DNA of 64,000 nt from the NCBI RefSeq assembly GCF_004354015.1, contig NZ_SMRU01000012.1, forward strand, positions 1-64,000, written 5' to 3'. Of the stretch, positions 41,285-53,119 are shown in pieces (within the stretch, counting starts at the first letter, position 1; each line of letters begins with the position of its first letter). The position numbers were made by a program, and so were the translations under genes. Below the pieces are notes generated by a model, which saw only the letters and a program-made list of their open reading frames with translations, did not search any database and had not been told where the DNA came from. This stretch comes from Arthrobacter terricola (GTDB lineage Bacteria; Actinomycetota; Actinomycetes; Actinomycetales; Micrococcaceae).

Positions 41285-41728
41285 CTACTCCCCTGCGGAC
41301 CAGACGTACAGCCCGGCGCGGTCGACCTTGTCCACATCAGTGGCGAGCGCGGCCAACTGCTGGACGTACAGGCGCGATTGCCTGGCGTCGAAAGGCATGT
41401 CCTCCTGAGCCGCCCACTGATCCGCGACATCCTCGAGTACGCTTCCTTCGCCCTCGGTCTCGTAGCTCAGCAGTTCGGACAAGGCCCGAACCATGGCCTC
41501 GGGTACGCCCAGCAACGCATCGCTGGCAACATCTACCAAGGCGAGTTCGTAGTCTGCGCCTGCGGCATGTACGGCCGTTCCGGCAAGATCGCCGAGTTGC
41601 TCCACTTCGAAGTCGCTGATGTCCGGGATCCGCACCGCGCTTCCCGCAACTCCGCTCCCCTTCTCAAGGGCGGATGCCCGCTTGATTGCTTCATCGTGGG
41701 TGGCAACAAAAATTTCAGCAAAGCCCAT
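41285..41728 (-). CDS. conserved hypothetical protein, 147 aa
   Basis: Start ATG 41728 ([17 protein letters not shown]) is chosen because GAGGG lies about 9 bases upstream; ATG 41743 is the alternative. An acidic soluble protein with C-terminal [21 protein letters not shown]. It looks like a protein kept in Arthrobacter relatives, but I do not recognise a named domain. Confidence 0.65.
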   Translation of the reverse strand: MGFAEIFVATHDEAIKRASALEKGSGVAGSAVRIPDISDFEVEQLGDLAGTAVHAAGADYELALVDVASDALLGVPEAMVRALSELLSYETEGEGSVLEDVADQWAAQEDMPFDARQSRLYVQQLAALATDVDKVDRAGLYVWSAGE

Positions 41729-41815
41729 GGAAACTACCCTCATTCAGTGGTGCCGACGGAGCGCGGCGCGGCGCCTGAAACAGACGCCACGCCATCAAGC
41801 CCCAAGTTTAGCTTG

Positions 41816-42688
41816 CTAGCGGACGGCGATCCGGAGACGGTTGCGCCACGGGTCTTCGAAGCGCAACTCCGCTCCCGTGTGGTGGGAAGAAATTCCGGCG
41901 ACCTTGAGGCGGTCGGCGAGCGCGCCGACGTCGTCACCTGACGGCACTTCGATCACCACTTCGCCGAGGCCGAGCGTGTCCTTGCGCGGACCGGCGCCTC
42001 GGCTGTTCCAGACATTCATGGCCATGTGGTGGTGATAGCCGCCGGCAGATACGAAGAGCGCCTGCCCGTGCCAACCGGCAGTCTTCTCGAAGCCCAGGGT
42101 GTCGACGTAGAAGTCATGGGCGGTCTGGACATCGCCGACCTGCAGATGGACGTGCCCGACGCCGGCACCGGCCTCATGCTGGCCGGTCACTGATTCTTCG
42201 CTCAGGTATTGCTGGAGGTAGCGCTGCGGCGGGAGCGGCAGGCTGTCCATCACTACGGAGGTGCCGTTCCACTCCCAGCCTTCGCGTGGCTTGTCGTAGT
42301 AGAGCTCAATGCCGTTCCCCTCGGGGTCGGTGAAGTAGAAAGCTTCGCTCACGAGGTGGTCCGCGCTTCCGACGAAGGCGTGCGGCTCATATTGGGCGGC
42401 CGTTGCGACAGTCGCGGCCAAGGACGAGCGGTCTTCGAAGAGCAACGCCGTGTGGAAGAGGCCTGCTTCTCCCCGGCCCGGACTCTGCAGCCCCGAAGCG
42501 GGCGCCAGGTGCACCAGCGGCTTGCCGAGCCTGCCGTAGTAGAGCCCGCCGTCCTGCTCCGCGACGACCTCCAAACCCAAGGCCCGCTGGTAGTAGTCGG
42601 CCATGAGCTTCAGGTCCCCCACTTTGAGCATCACGGTGCCCATGGTCAGGTCGGCAGGAAGGAGATCCTGGCTGGGTGTGGTGGTCAT
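41816..42688 (-). CDS. VOC-superfamily dioxygenase-like protein (CatE type)
   Basis: 290 residues with two vicinal-oxygen-chelate modules (about 15-130 and 165-285). Metal-ligand positions fit FHTALLF His, GHVHLQVGD His and FYFTDPEGNGIELYYDKP Glu. This is the catechol-2,3-dioxygenase/CatE-like layout. The substrate is not shown by the sequence. Near it, the YHHHMAMNVW stretch is typical of these proteins. Single gene on the minus strand. Confidence 0.82.
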   Translation of the reverse strand: MTTTPSQDLLPADLTMGTVMLKVGDLKLMADYYQRALGLEVVAEQDGGLYYGRLGKPLVHLAPASGLQSPGRGEAGLFHTALLFEDRSSLAATVATAAQYEPHAFVGSADHLVSEAFYFTDPEGNGIELYYDKPREGWEWNGTSVVMDSLPLPPQRYLQQYLSEESVTGQHEAGAGVGHVHLQVGDVQTAHDFYVDTLGFEKTAGWHGQALFVSAGGYHHHMAMNVWNSRGAGPRKDTLGLGEVVIEVPSGDDVGALADRLKVAGISSHHTGAELRFEDPWRNRLRIAVR

Positions 42689-42752
42689 GTGAAACTCCCG
42701 GCTCTTGTGGTCGCCGCGTATCGACGGCCCTTTACATATCTAAATTACTTGA

Positions 42753-45896
<3,144 letters not shown>

Positions 45897-46646
45897 TCAG
45901 GAAGAGTGGACAGATCCTGCACGGCTGACGTCCGCGATGAAGGACCGGATAATCCGGTCTCCTTCAACTGAATCATTGGGCCGGTGCCCTCCTGCCGCAA
46001 CGCGGTGGAGGGCACCGGTTTCCTGCAGGTAGCCGGCAATCTCCTCATAGAGCGGCTCCCAACCGCCCGTCAGGACGAGCGTGGGAACGCCGGGGACAAT
46101 GTGCAAGGGCGCCTCCCAGGGAGGGGCTTGCAAGCGAAGGCGGCGAGCCGTCCGCCGGGCCTCCGGGGTATCGAGGACCGCCGCTTCGGAAGAAAAGGCC
46201 CGGCGCAGGTATTCGCGTTGGTAATCGTCATCGCTGAGCTCGTGCCTGACAAGGAACAGCGGCTCCATGAGCGCCTTGTAGGCGGCAGTTGCCGGAAGCT
46301 CCGCCGTCAAGGACAAGCACGCCGGCTCCACCAGCACAAGCGAACGAACCAGGTCCGGCCGCTCCACCGCGGCAAGCATGGCGGAAATCGCGCCTTGGGA
46401 GTGCGCCACGACGTGGCCGCCCCGCGCCGAACCGCCGTCGGGCACGGTTTCGGAGGCTCCAAGGCACTCAAGGAGCATGTCCACATCGGCCGGGATATCC
46501 GATTCCAAGGGCTCGGTCTGGGCATCGAAACCGTGGCGCTTCAGGAAGAGCGCGTCATAACGCAATGCCATGCCATGCTGCTTCGGCCATGCGGCGGCCC
46601 CGAACGAGCCCGCCCCATGGACGAAGACAACACGCTGTTTTTGCAT
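45897..46646 (-). CDS. alpha/beta hydrolase
   Basis: 249 residues. Oxyanion region VFVHGAGSFG, nucleophile in AHSQGAIS (Ser), and terminal His in AAGGHRPND. Typical small alpha/beta hydrolase; substrate unknown. Its stop abuts the thiC stop, and an 12-bp hairpin inside its 3' end (45982-46019) may end thiC transcripts. Confidence 0.82.
   Translation of the reverse strand: MQKQRVVFVHGAGSFGAAAWPKQHGMALRYDALFLKRHGFDAQTEPLESDIPADVDMLLECLGASETVPDGGSARGGHVVAHSQGAISAMLAAVERPDLVRSLVLVEPACLSLTAELPATAAYKALMEPLFLVRHELSDDDYQREYLRRAFSSEAAVLDTPEARRTARRLRLQAPPWEAPLHIVPGVPTLVLTGGWEPLYEEIAGYLQETGALHRVAAGGHRPNDSVEGDRIIRSFIADVSRAGSVHSS
45982..46019 (+). other. hairpin inside the hydrolase 3' end
   Basis: CCGGTGCCCTCC (45982-45993) pairs perfectly with GGAGGGCACCGG (46008-46019), loop of 14 bases, then GTTTCC. 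It lies 86 bases past the thiC stop on the thiC transcript. It may be a coding-embedded terminator, with weak T tract. Confidence 0.35.
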
Positions 46647-46707
46647 TCCTCAAGCCTAGGTCACGGGACCGACATCACCGCTGCCGACGAAGCCGGCGGC
46701 GGGCACT

Positions 46708-48273
46708 TTACTTGCCGAGGAACTTGTCGAAGCCCTTGGGCAGGTTCAGCTGCGACGGGTCGAAGTCCGCGCCGGGCTGGCCGAACGCTGCACCGCTCGG
46801 AACCGACTTCGACCGCCTGTTCTCGGCGTCGCGCAGTTCCTGGGCGGCCTTCGCTGGGTTCCCCGAACGCGCCTTCTTCTTCGGAGCGCTCTTCCCCTTG
46901 CGGGCGCCGCCGCCCCCAAGCCCGGGCATACCGGGCATGCCCGGCATGCCACCGCCCTGGGCAAGTTTCTTCATCATCTTCTGGGCCTGGGCAAACCTCT
47001 CCAGGAGCCCGTTGACCTCGGAAACATGCACGCCAGAACCACGGGCGATACGCGCGCGGCGCGAGCCGTTGATGATCTTCGGGGCAACACGTTCGTGCGG
47101 CGTCATGGAGCGGACGATGGCTTCGACGCGGTCGATCTCGCGCTCGTCGAACTGCTCGAGCTGCTGGCGGATGTTCTGGGCACCCGGCATCATCATGAGC
47201 ATCTTCTTCATTGAACCCATGTTGCGGATCTGCTGCATCTGGGCGAGGAAGTCATCCAGCGTGAAGTCTTCCTGGTCGGCGAATTTCTTCGCCATCCGGG
47301 CGGCTTCTTCTTTGTCCCACGCCTTTTCCGCCTGCTCGATCAGGGTCAAGACGTCGCCCATGTCGAGGATGCGCGAGGCCATGCGGTCCGGATGGAACAG
47401 TTCGAAGTCGTCCAGGTTCTCGCCCGTGGACGCGAACATGACCGGCTTTCCGGTGACGGACGCGACCGAAAGGGCGGCACCGCCGCGGGCGTCGCCGTCG
47501 AGCTTTGACAGCACCACGCCCGTGAAGTTGACGCCCTCGTCGAACGCGACCGCCGTGTTTACGGCATCCTGGCCGATCATGGAGTCGATGACGAAGAGCA
47601 CTTCGTTCGGGATGATCGCCTGGCGGATGCGGCGCGCCTGGTCCATCATCTCGGCGTCGACACCGAGGCGGCCCGCGGTGTCCACAATGACGACGTCGTG
47701 CAGCTTCTGGCGGGCTTCCTCGACGCCGGCACGCGCGACGGCGACAGGGTCGCCGGTGGGAACGTCATGTTCCGAGGTGGTGCCGGGGTGCGGCGCGAAA
47801 ACGGAAACCCCCGCGCGCTGGCCGACGATCTGAAGCTGGGTCACGGCGTTTGGCCGCTGCAGGTCGCAAGCCACCAGAATCGGGCTGTGGCCCTGTGCCT
47901 TGAGCCACTTGGCGAGCTTGCCGGCGAGCGTCGTCTTACCCGCACCCTGCAAGCCAGCGAGCATGATGATGGTGGGGCCGGTCTTCGCCAAGCGGATACG
48001 GCGGGTCTCGCCGCCGAGGATCTCCACAAGTTCCTCGTTGACAATCTTGACGATCTGCTGGCTCGGGTTGAGGGCCGCGGCAACCTCGGCGCCCAGAGCC
48101 CGCTCACGGATGCGGGCAGCGAACTCACGCACCACGGGAACGGCAACATCCGCGTCCAGGAGGGCGCGGCGGATCTCCCGGACAGTGGCGTCGACGTCGG
48201 CCTCCGTGAGGCGGCCCTTGCCGCGGAGATTCTTGAAGGTTGCTGTCAACCGGTCAGAGAGTGAATTGAACAC
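46708..48273 (-). CDS. ffh: signal recognition particle protein Ffh
   Basis: 521 residues. Helical N domain, GTPase G domain (GLQGAGKTTLAGKLA, DTAGRLGVD, TKLDGDARGG), and a methionine-rich M domain (about 320-430) that binds the SRP RNA and signal peptides. A Gly/Met/Pro-rich low-complexity tail (GGGMPGMPGMPGLGGG) follows. Its receptor FtsY is encoded at 53110. Divergent from the zwf-type gene. Confidence 0.96.
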   Translation of the reverse strand: MFNSLSDRLTATFKNLRGKGRLTEADVDATVREIRRALLDADVAVPVVREFAARIRERALGAEVAAALNPSQQIVKIVNEELVEILGGETRRIRLAKTGPTIIMLAGLQGAGKTTLAGKLAKWLKAQGHSPILVACDLQRPNAVTQLQIVGQRAGVSVFAPHPGTTSEHDVPTGDPVAVARAGVEEARQKLHDVVIVDTAGRLGVDAEMMDQARRIRQAIIPNEVLFVIDSMIGQDAVNTAVAFDEGVNFTGVVLSKLDGDARGGAALSVASVTGKPVMFASTGENLDDFELFHPDRMASRILDMGDVLTLIEQAEKAWDKEEAARMAKKFADQEDFTLDDFLAQMQQIRNMGSMKKMLMMMPGAQNIRQQLEQFDEREIDRVEAIVRSMTPHERVAPKIINGSRRARIARGSGVHVSEVNGLLERFAQAQKMMKKLAQGGGMPGMPGMPGLGGGGARKGKSAPKKKARSGNPAKAAQELRDAENRRSKSVPSGAAFGQPGADFDPSQLNLPKGFDKFLGK

Positions 48274-48389
48274 GCGCCGTGCACTTCTTTCAATGGTCTA
48301 CGAATGGCGGCCAAGGCGGCACGCCAGCTTCTTGACGATTCCTGCCCCAAACAGATCTGGCTCAACGAAGGGACTCGACTATCTAGGGT

Positions 48390-48458
48390 ACCAACTAGCA
48401 CCAACTTAGGTGCTCTTACACCAACATGGGTACCCGACTTTCACCAACTATCACCAAC
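48390..48458 (+). repeat. five phased ACCAAC repeats upstream of zwf
   Basis: ACCAAC begins at 48390, 48400, 48420, 48443 and 48453, spacings of 10, 20, 23 and 10 bases, close to whole helical turns. Four of five copies are preceded by C. They fill the ffh-zwf divergent promoter region just before GTG 48478. This pattern suggests an activator or repressor array on one DNA face. Confidence 0.55.
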
Positions 48459-48477
48459 AAGATGGCATGCTGGCACG

Positions 48478-49878
48478 GTGACCAACAAAACAACTGTCAA
48501 AACGTTGCTCATCCTCGGCGCTTCGGGGGACCTTACTGGCCGGCTGCTGTTGCCGGGCCTTGCCCGGCTGGTTGCAGGCGGCATGGCTGACGGCCTCAAA
48601 CTCGCCGGGGCGGGCTCGGACCCCTGGACCGCCGAACAATGGACGGACCGTGTGCGGAGCGCCTTTGATGATGCCGGAAAAGATGCCGACGCGGCCGGAC
48701 GCGAGGCGATCGCGGACATGGAGGCAAACACCGAATACCACCAGGTCGATGTCACCGCGGACGGCCAACTGGCCGGGTTGCTTGCCGGGCTCGAAGCGCC
48801 AGTGGCCGTCTATTTCGCCCTTCCTCCGCATGTCAGCCAAAAAGCCTGCGAGGTCCTGACCGCTGACCAACTGCCGCCGGGAACGCGCCTTGTGCTCGAA
48901 AAACCCTTCGGTTCGAGCCCGGAATCGGCCGAAGACCTCAACAAGACCCTCGCCCGGCTCGTCCCCGAGGAACACATCTACAGGGTGGACCATTTCCTCG
49001 GCAAGGCCACCGTCCTGAACATCCTGGGACTGCGTTTCGCCAACCGCTTCCTTGAGCCGGTGTGGAACCGGGACCACATCGAAAAAGTCGAGATCATCTT
49101 CGACGAAGACCTCGCGCTCGAAGGCCGTGCGCGCTACTACGACACCGCCGGCGCGCTCAGGGACATGATCCAGAGCCACCTCCTGCACATCATGGCCCTG
49201 CTGGCCATCGATGCCCCCGCGACCATCGGCGAGCGCGACCTCCGCGACGCGATTTCCACGATCCTGCGCGCAAGCACCGTGGAGGCACCGTACGCGAAAT
49301 CCACGCGCCGGGCCCGCTACGCGGCAGGCACAATCGGCGATCGCAAGGTGCCCGACTACGCCGAAGAAGCCGGCGTGGATCCATCCCGGAACACCGAAAC
49401 CCTCGCTGAGGTTGAGGTCGGCATCGAGAACTGGCGCTGGAAGGGCGTTCCGTTCATCCTTCGTTCCGGCAAGGCCCTCGGCCTCATGCGGAAGGAGGCG
49501 ATAATCACGTTCCGTCCTGTGCCGCACCTGCCATCCGGTTTCGAAGGCGTGGATGCCTCGAACCAGCTGCGAATCGGGTTTGGTCCGGACACCCTCCAGC
49601 TCGACGTCGATGTCAACGGTCCGGGCGATATCTTCACCCTGGACCGCGTTACCCTCGACGCGGAGCTAAGCGCCTCGGACCTCCTGCCCTACGGCGAAGT
49701 CCTGGAGGGCATCATCAAGGGCGATCCCCTGTTGTCCGTCCGCGGCGATACCGCCGTGGAATGCTGGCGCATCGTGGAGCCCGTGCTCAAGGCCTGGACC
49801 GAAGGTTCGGTTCCGCTCGAGGAGTACGACGCCGGTGGTGCCGGTCCCGCGGACTGGCCCACCGCCGTCGGGGGCTAA
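48478..49878 (+). CDS. zwf: glucose-6-phosphate dehydrogenase
   Basis: 466 residues from GTG 48478 (TNKTTVKTLLILGASGDLTG); the frame is open to 48304, but the upstream part is repeat-rich noncoding. NADP-binding LGASGDLTGRLLLPGL, substrate/catalytic motif YRVDHFLGK (family RIDHYLGKE; the final E is replaced by A) and EKPFGSSPESA. The enzyme begins the oxidative pentose phosphate pathway. It stands alone, without opcA or transaldolase next to it, so it may be an additional paralogue. Confidence 0.88.
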   Translation: MTNKTTVKTLLILGASGDLTGRLLLPGLARLVAGGMADGLKLAGAGSDPWTAEQWTDRVRSAFDDAGKDADAAGREAIADMEANTEYHQVDVTADGQLAGLLAGLEAPVAVYFALPPHVSQKACEVLTADQLPPGTRLVLEKPFGSSPESAEDLNKTLARLVPEEHIYRVDHFLGKATVLNILGLRFANRFLEPVWNRDHIEKVEIIFDEDLALEGRARYYDTAGALRDMIQSHLLHIMALLAIDAPATIGERDLRDAISTILRASTVEAPYAKSTRRARYAAGTIGDRKVPDYAEEAGVDPSRNTETLAEVEVGIENWRWKGVPFILRSGKALGLMRKEAIITFRPVPHLPSGFEGVDASNQLRIGFGPDTLQLDVDVNGPGDIFTLDRVTLDAELSASDLLPYGEVLEGIIKGDPLLSVRGDTAVECWRIVEPVLKAWTEGSVPLEEYDAGGAGPADWPTAVGG

Positions 49879-49883
49879 GCAAG

Positions 49884-49926
49884 CAAAAGCGGTCCGGCTA
49901 CCTTCCAGGTAACCGGACCGCTTTTG
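49884..49926. terminator. bidirectional terminator between zwf and glnB
   Basis: CAAAAGCGGTCCGG (49884-49897) pairs with CCGGACCGCTTTTG (49913-49926) perfectly, with TACC/GGTA adding to the stem. A/T tracts flank both ends. Serves both convergent genes. Confidence 0.85.
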
Positions 49927-49940
49927 TATATATCGGATGC

Positions 49941-50279
49941 TTAGATGGCTGCCGCGCCCCGCTCGCCCGTGCGGACCCGGACGGCCTCGTAGACATCGAC
50001 GGTCCAGACTTTGCCGTCGCCCGCCCTGCCCGTGTTGGAGGAGGCAATCAGGACATCGAGGATGTCGTCCGCTTGCTCATCCGTGGCCAGGACCTCCACG
50101 CGGATCTTGGGAAGGAGGTCGACGTTGTACTCGGCCCCGCGATACACCTCGGTGTACCCGCGCTGCCGGCCGTAACCGCTGGCAGCGCTGACCGTCAAAC
50201 CCTGTACCCCGTATGCTTCGAGTCCCTCGCGGATGGAGTCGAGTTTCTCCGGGCGGACGATCGCCGTAATGAGTTTCAT
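49941..50279 (-). CDS. glnB: nitrogen regulatory protein PII
   Basis: 112 residues. The T-loop GYGRQRGYTEVYRGAEY ends with Tyr51, the residue modified in actinobacterial PII. The C-terminal signature is near DGKVWTVDVYEAVRVRTGE. It senses ATP/ADP and 2-oxoglutarate and controls the AmtB channel. Its ATG overlaps the amtB stop (ATGA), so the two are made together. Confidence 0.95.
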   Translation of the reverse strand: MKLITAIVRPEKLDSIREGLEAYGVQGLTVSAASGYGRQRGYTEVYRGAEYNVDLLPKIRVEVLATDEQADDILDVLIASSNTGRAGDGKVWTVDVYEAVRVRTGERGAAAI

Positions 50280-51604
50280 GCCTGGATACTCTCCTTGCCC
50301 TTGGCAGGTGTTTCGGACTCAGCTGATGACTTGCCGGTGATGAGGTCGTGAAGCGGCTGGAAGCTGCCTCCGTGGCCGCCGACACCGAACTCGTAGGCCG
50401 TCTCGGCGTGCAGGCTGAGGTCCGCACCGGCGATTTCCTGACGCTCGGAGATGCGGAAGCCCATGATCTTGTGGATCGGGTAGGCGATGACGAAGGTCAT
50501 GACGCCAGTGAAGACGATCGAGCAGAGCGCCGCCAGGGACTGTGCAACAAGCTGGGTGGTGCCGCCGCCGTAGAAGAGGCCGGCTGCGCCCTGGGTCGGA
50601 GTGGCGAGGAAGCCGATGGCGACGGTACCGATGATGCCGGACACAAGGTGGACGCCCACGACATCCAGGGAGTCGTCGTAGCCGAGCTTGAACTTGAGGC
50701 CGACGGCGAGGGCCGATGCGACACCTGCAGCGACGCCGAGGGCGATGGCACCGAGCGGGGAAACGTTGGCACACGCCGGGGTGATGGCAACAAGACCGGC
50801 GACGACGCCAGAAGCGGCACCGAGGGAGGTCGGGTGTCCGTCGCGGATGCGTTCCACCACGAGCCAGCCGAGCATGGCGGCAGCCGGTGCGACGAGCGTG
50901 TTGATCCAGATGAGTCCGGCCTGCTGAACGGTAGCGGCGGCACCGGCGTTGAAGCCGAACCAGCCGAACCAGAGGATGGCCGCACCGAGCATGACCAGGG
51001 GCACGTTGTGCGGACGGTGGTTCGGGTCCTTGCCGAAGCCCTTGCGGTTGCCGATGATCAGGACCAGGATCAGGCCGGCCACACCGGCGTTGATGTGGAC
51101 CACGGTTCCGCCGGCGAAGTCGATGACGGGAGCGAACGTCTTGCCAAACCAGCCAGTCGCAGAGAAGAGGCCGCCGCCCCACACCATGTAGGCCAGGGGT
51201 GCGTAGACCAGGGTCGCCCAAATGGGGGTGAAGAGGGTCCACGCCGAGAACTTCGCGCGGTCCGCGATGGCGCCGGAGATCAGGGCAACGGTGATGATGG
51301 CGAAGGTGGCAGCGTAGCCAACGTGGAGCAGGTCAGCCGGGTCGGTGAAGTTGTGCAGGCCGAAGTGGCTGAAGGGGTTGGCGAACAGTTGGAAGAAGTT
51401 GTCCGTGTTGCTCGTGGACATCGATGCGCCCCACAGAACCCAAACGAGGGTCACTGTGCCGATGGCGATGAAGCTCATCATCATCATGTTCAGGGCGGCT
51501 TTGGCACGGGTCATGCCGCCATAGAAGAATGCCAGGCCCGGGGTCATGAACAGCACGAAGGCTGAGGCGACCAGGAGCCAAACGAGACCGGCGGTGAAAT
51601 CCAT
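50276..51604 (-). CDS. amtB: ammonium transporter
   Basis: 442 residues with eleven hydrophobic helices. Amt signatures: FFYGGMTRAKAALNMMMMSF, GGTVVHINAGVAGLILVL, and GASGVVAGLVAITPACANVS-like stretch (quoted in part). It conducts ammonium/ammonia and is gated by PII. It is followed by glnB. A GlnR-like site lies upstream at 51754-51780. Confidence 0.95.
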   Translation of the reverse strand: MDFTAGLVWLLVASAFVLFMTPGLAFFYGGMTRAKAALNMMMMSFIAIGTVTLVWVLWGASMSTSNTDNFFQLFANPFSHFGLHNFTDPADLLHVGYAATFAIITVALISGAIADRAKFSAWTLFTPIWATLVYAPLAYMVWGGGLFSATGWFGKTFAPVIDFAGGTVVHINAGVAGLILVLIIGNRKGFGKDPNHRPHNVPLVMLGAAILWFGWFGFNAGAAATVQQAGLIWINTLVAPAAAMLGWLVVERIRDGHPTSLGAASGVVAGLVAITPACANVSPLGAIALGVAAGVASALAVGLKFKLGYDDSLDVVGVHLVSGIIGTVAIGFLATPTQGAAGLFYGGGTTQLVAQSLAALCSIVFTGVMTFVIAYPIHKIMGFRISERQEIAGADLSLHAETAYEFGVGGHGGSFQPLHDLITGKSSAESETPAKGKESIQA

Positions 51605-51753
51605 GTCTACGTCCTCTCTGCTTTAGATGCGGACTGAGCCGCCTATCCCAACGCCATTTGCGTTCTACGTAAGATTTTTGCGGGGCAGTGTTTCACCTGC
51701 GAAGGTTTTAGATTGCGGGGCTGTTACAAGAACTTCTCGAACGTAAATGGTGC

Positions 51754-51780
51754 ATATCACACTTGTTACGCTGGTGTTTC
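51754..51780 (-). promoter_or_regulatory. GlnR-like site upstream of amtB
   Basis: On the minus strand GAAAC, six bases, GTAAC, six bases, GATAT. The first two half-sites match the alternating GTnAC / GAAAC pattern of actinobacterial GlnR boxes; the third is degenerate. It is 150 bases upstream of the amtB start and 51 bases upstream of the MFS start. Confidence 0.35.
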
Positions 51781-51830
51781 ATCCTCCGCACCTCGCGAAA
51801 AACCAGCTCGAACCGGAGGACGCCAACACG

Positions 51831-53078
51831 ATGACAGCAAGCCCTAAATCCGCCTCAGGCCAACGGATCGGGGCCACAAAGGCCGAAATACCACGGGACA
51901 TCAAGGTGATGTTGGTGGCCGCGTTCCTGATCGCGCTCGGTTTCGGCTTGGTGGCCCCCGTGCTTCCGCAGTTTGCGACAACGTTCGACGTCGGAGCGAC
52001 GGCCGCGGCTGTGATCGTGAGCATTTTCGCGTTCGTGCGTTTGGTGTTCGCTCCCGCCGGAGGGGCCTTGATGGCCCGCTTCGGCGAGCGGCCCGTTTAC
52101 ATCACCGGCTTGCTCATCGTGGCGGCGTCGACGGCGGCCTGCGCCTTTGCCCAGAGCTACTGGCAGCTGCTGGTGTTCAGGGGTCTCGGTGGTGCCGGTT
52201 CCGTGATGTTCACGGTTGCGGCGATGGGTTTGCTTATCAGGCTTGCCCCGCCGGAAAGCCGCGGCAGGGTCTCGGGGGCCTATGCTTCGGCGTTCCTGGT
52301 GGGAAGCGTGCTGGGCCCGGTAGTCGGCGGGCTGTTGGCAGGGTTCGGCCTGCGGGTGCCGTTCCTCGCGTATGCCGGGGCATTGCTTGTAGCTGCCGCG
52401 GTGGTGCGCACGCAACTCAAAAGCACGCCTGGCTCGGCCTTGAAGGCTGGTACGGACGCTCCGGCCATGCCCATGAAGGAAGCCCTGGGTGATTCGGCGT
52501 ACCGCGCCGCGCTGTTCTCGAGCTTCAGCAACGGCTGGGCGACCCTCGGCGTGCGGATGGCCACCGTACCGTTGTTCGCCGTGGAGGTCCTGGCGGCGGG
52601 GCCGGCATCGGCCGGTTGGGCACTGGCAGTTTTTGCCGGGGGCAACGCCGCGGCCCTGACGTTTTCCGGGCGCTTGGCGGACACTTTCGGACGCAAGCCG
52701 ATGTTGCTTATTGGGCTCACGGTCACTGGCCTTGCGACGGCGACCATTGGGCTGACTACGGCCCTGCCGACGTTCTTCGCCGCGTCCGCCGTGGCGGGAT
52801 TCGGCGCCGGGCTGCTGAACCCTGCCCAGCAGGCCGGCGTCGGGGACATCATTGGCCGCGGTCGCTCGGGCGGCAGGGTGCTGGCCGTCTTCCAAATGGC
52901 CTCCGACGCCGGAGCGATCGTCGGGCCGGTCCTCGTGGGTCTCCTGGCGGACGGGCTTGGCTATGGTTGGGCATTCGGGGCCACGGGAGGCATCGTCCTG
53001 CTGGCCGCCGCCGGCTGGTTGGTCGCCCGCGAACCCATGCTGCGGGCGACCGTACCGGTCGATTCAGGCCGGCCCTAG
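51831..53078 (+). CDS. MFS transporter
   Basis: 415 residues from ATG 51831 (GGAGG 11 bases upstream); the frame is open to 51747. Twelve transmembrane helices by appearance, with the MFS loop motif GGALMARFGERPV between helices 2 and 3 and GRLADTFGRKP in the second half. A drug/H+ antiporter-1 type exporter is likely; substrate unknown. Divergent from amtB. Confidence 0.85.
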   Translation: MTASPKSASGQRIGATKAEIPRDIKVMLVAAFLIALGFGLVAPVLPQFATTFDVGATAAAVIVSIFAFVRLVFAPAGGALMARFGERPVYITGLLIVAASTAACAFAQSYWQLLVFRGLGGAGSVMFTVAAMGLLIRLAPPESRGRVSGAYASAFLVGSVLGPVVGGLLAGFGLRVPFLAYAGALLVAAAVVRTQLKSTPGSALKAGTDAPAMPMKEALGDSAYRAALFSSFSNGWATLGVRMATVPLFAVEVLAAGPASAGWALAVFAGGNAAALTFSGRLADTFGRKPMLLIGLTVTGLATATIGLTTALPTFFAASAVAGFGAGLLNPAQQAGVGDIIGRGRSGGRVLAVFQMASDAGAIVGPVLVGLLADGLGYGWAFGATGGIVLLAAAGWLVAREPMLRATVPVDSGRP

Positions 53079-53119
53079 TTCCTGGCCGGCCCCTAGTTCC
53101 TGGGGCCGGCTAGTTCAGG
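53067..53119. repeat. three imperfect 17-18-bp tandem repeats
   Basis: Units begin at 53067, 53084 and 53102, each GGCCGGCCC(C)TAGTTCCT or a variant (GGGGCCGGCTAGTTCAGG). They span the stop codons of the MFS gene (TAG 53076) and ftsY (minus-strand TAG at 53110-53112). Probably slippage duplication. Confidence 0.7.
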
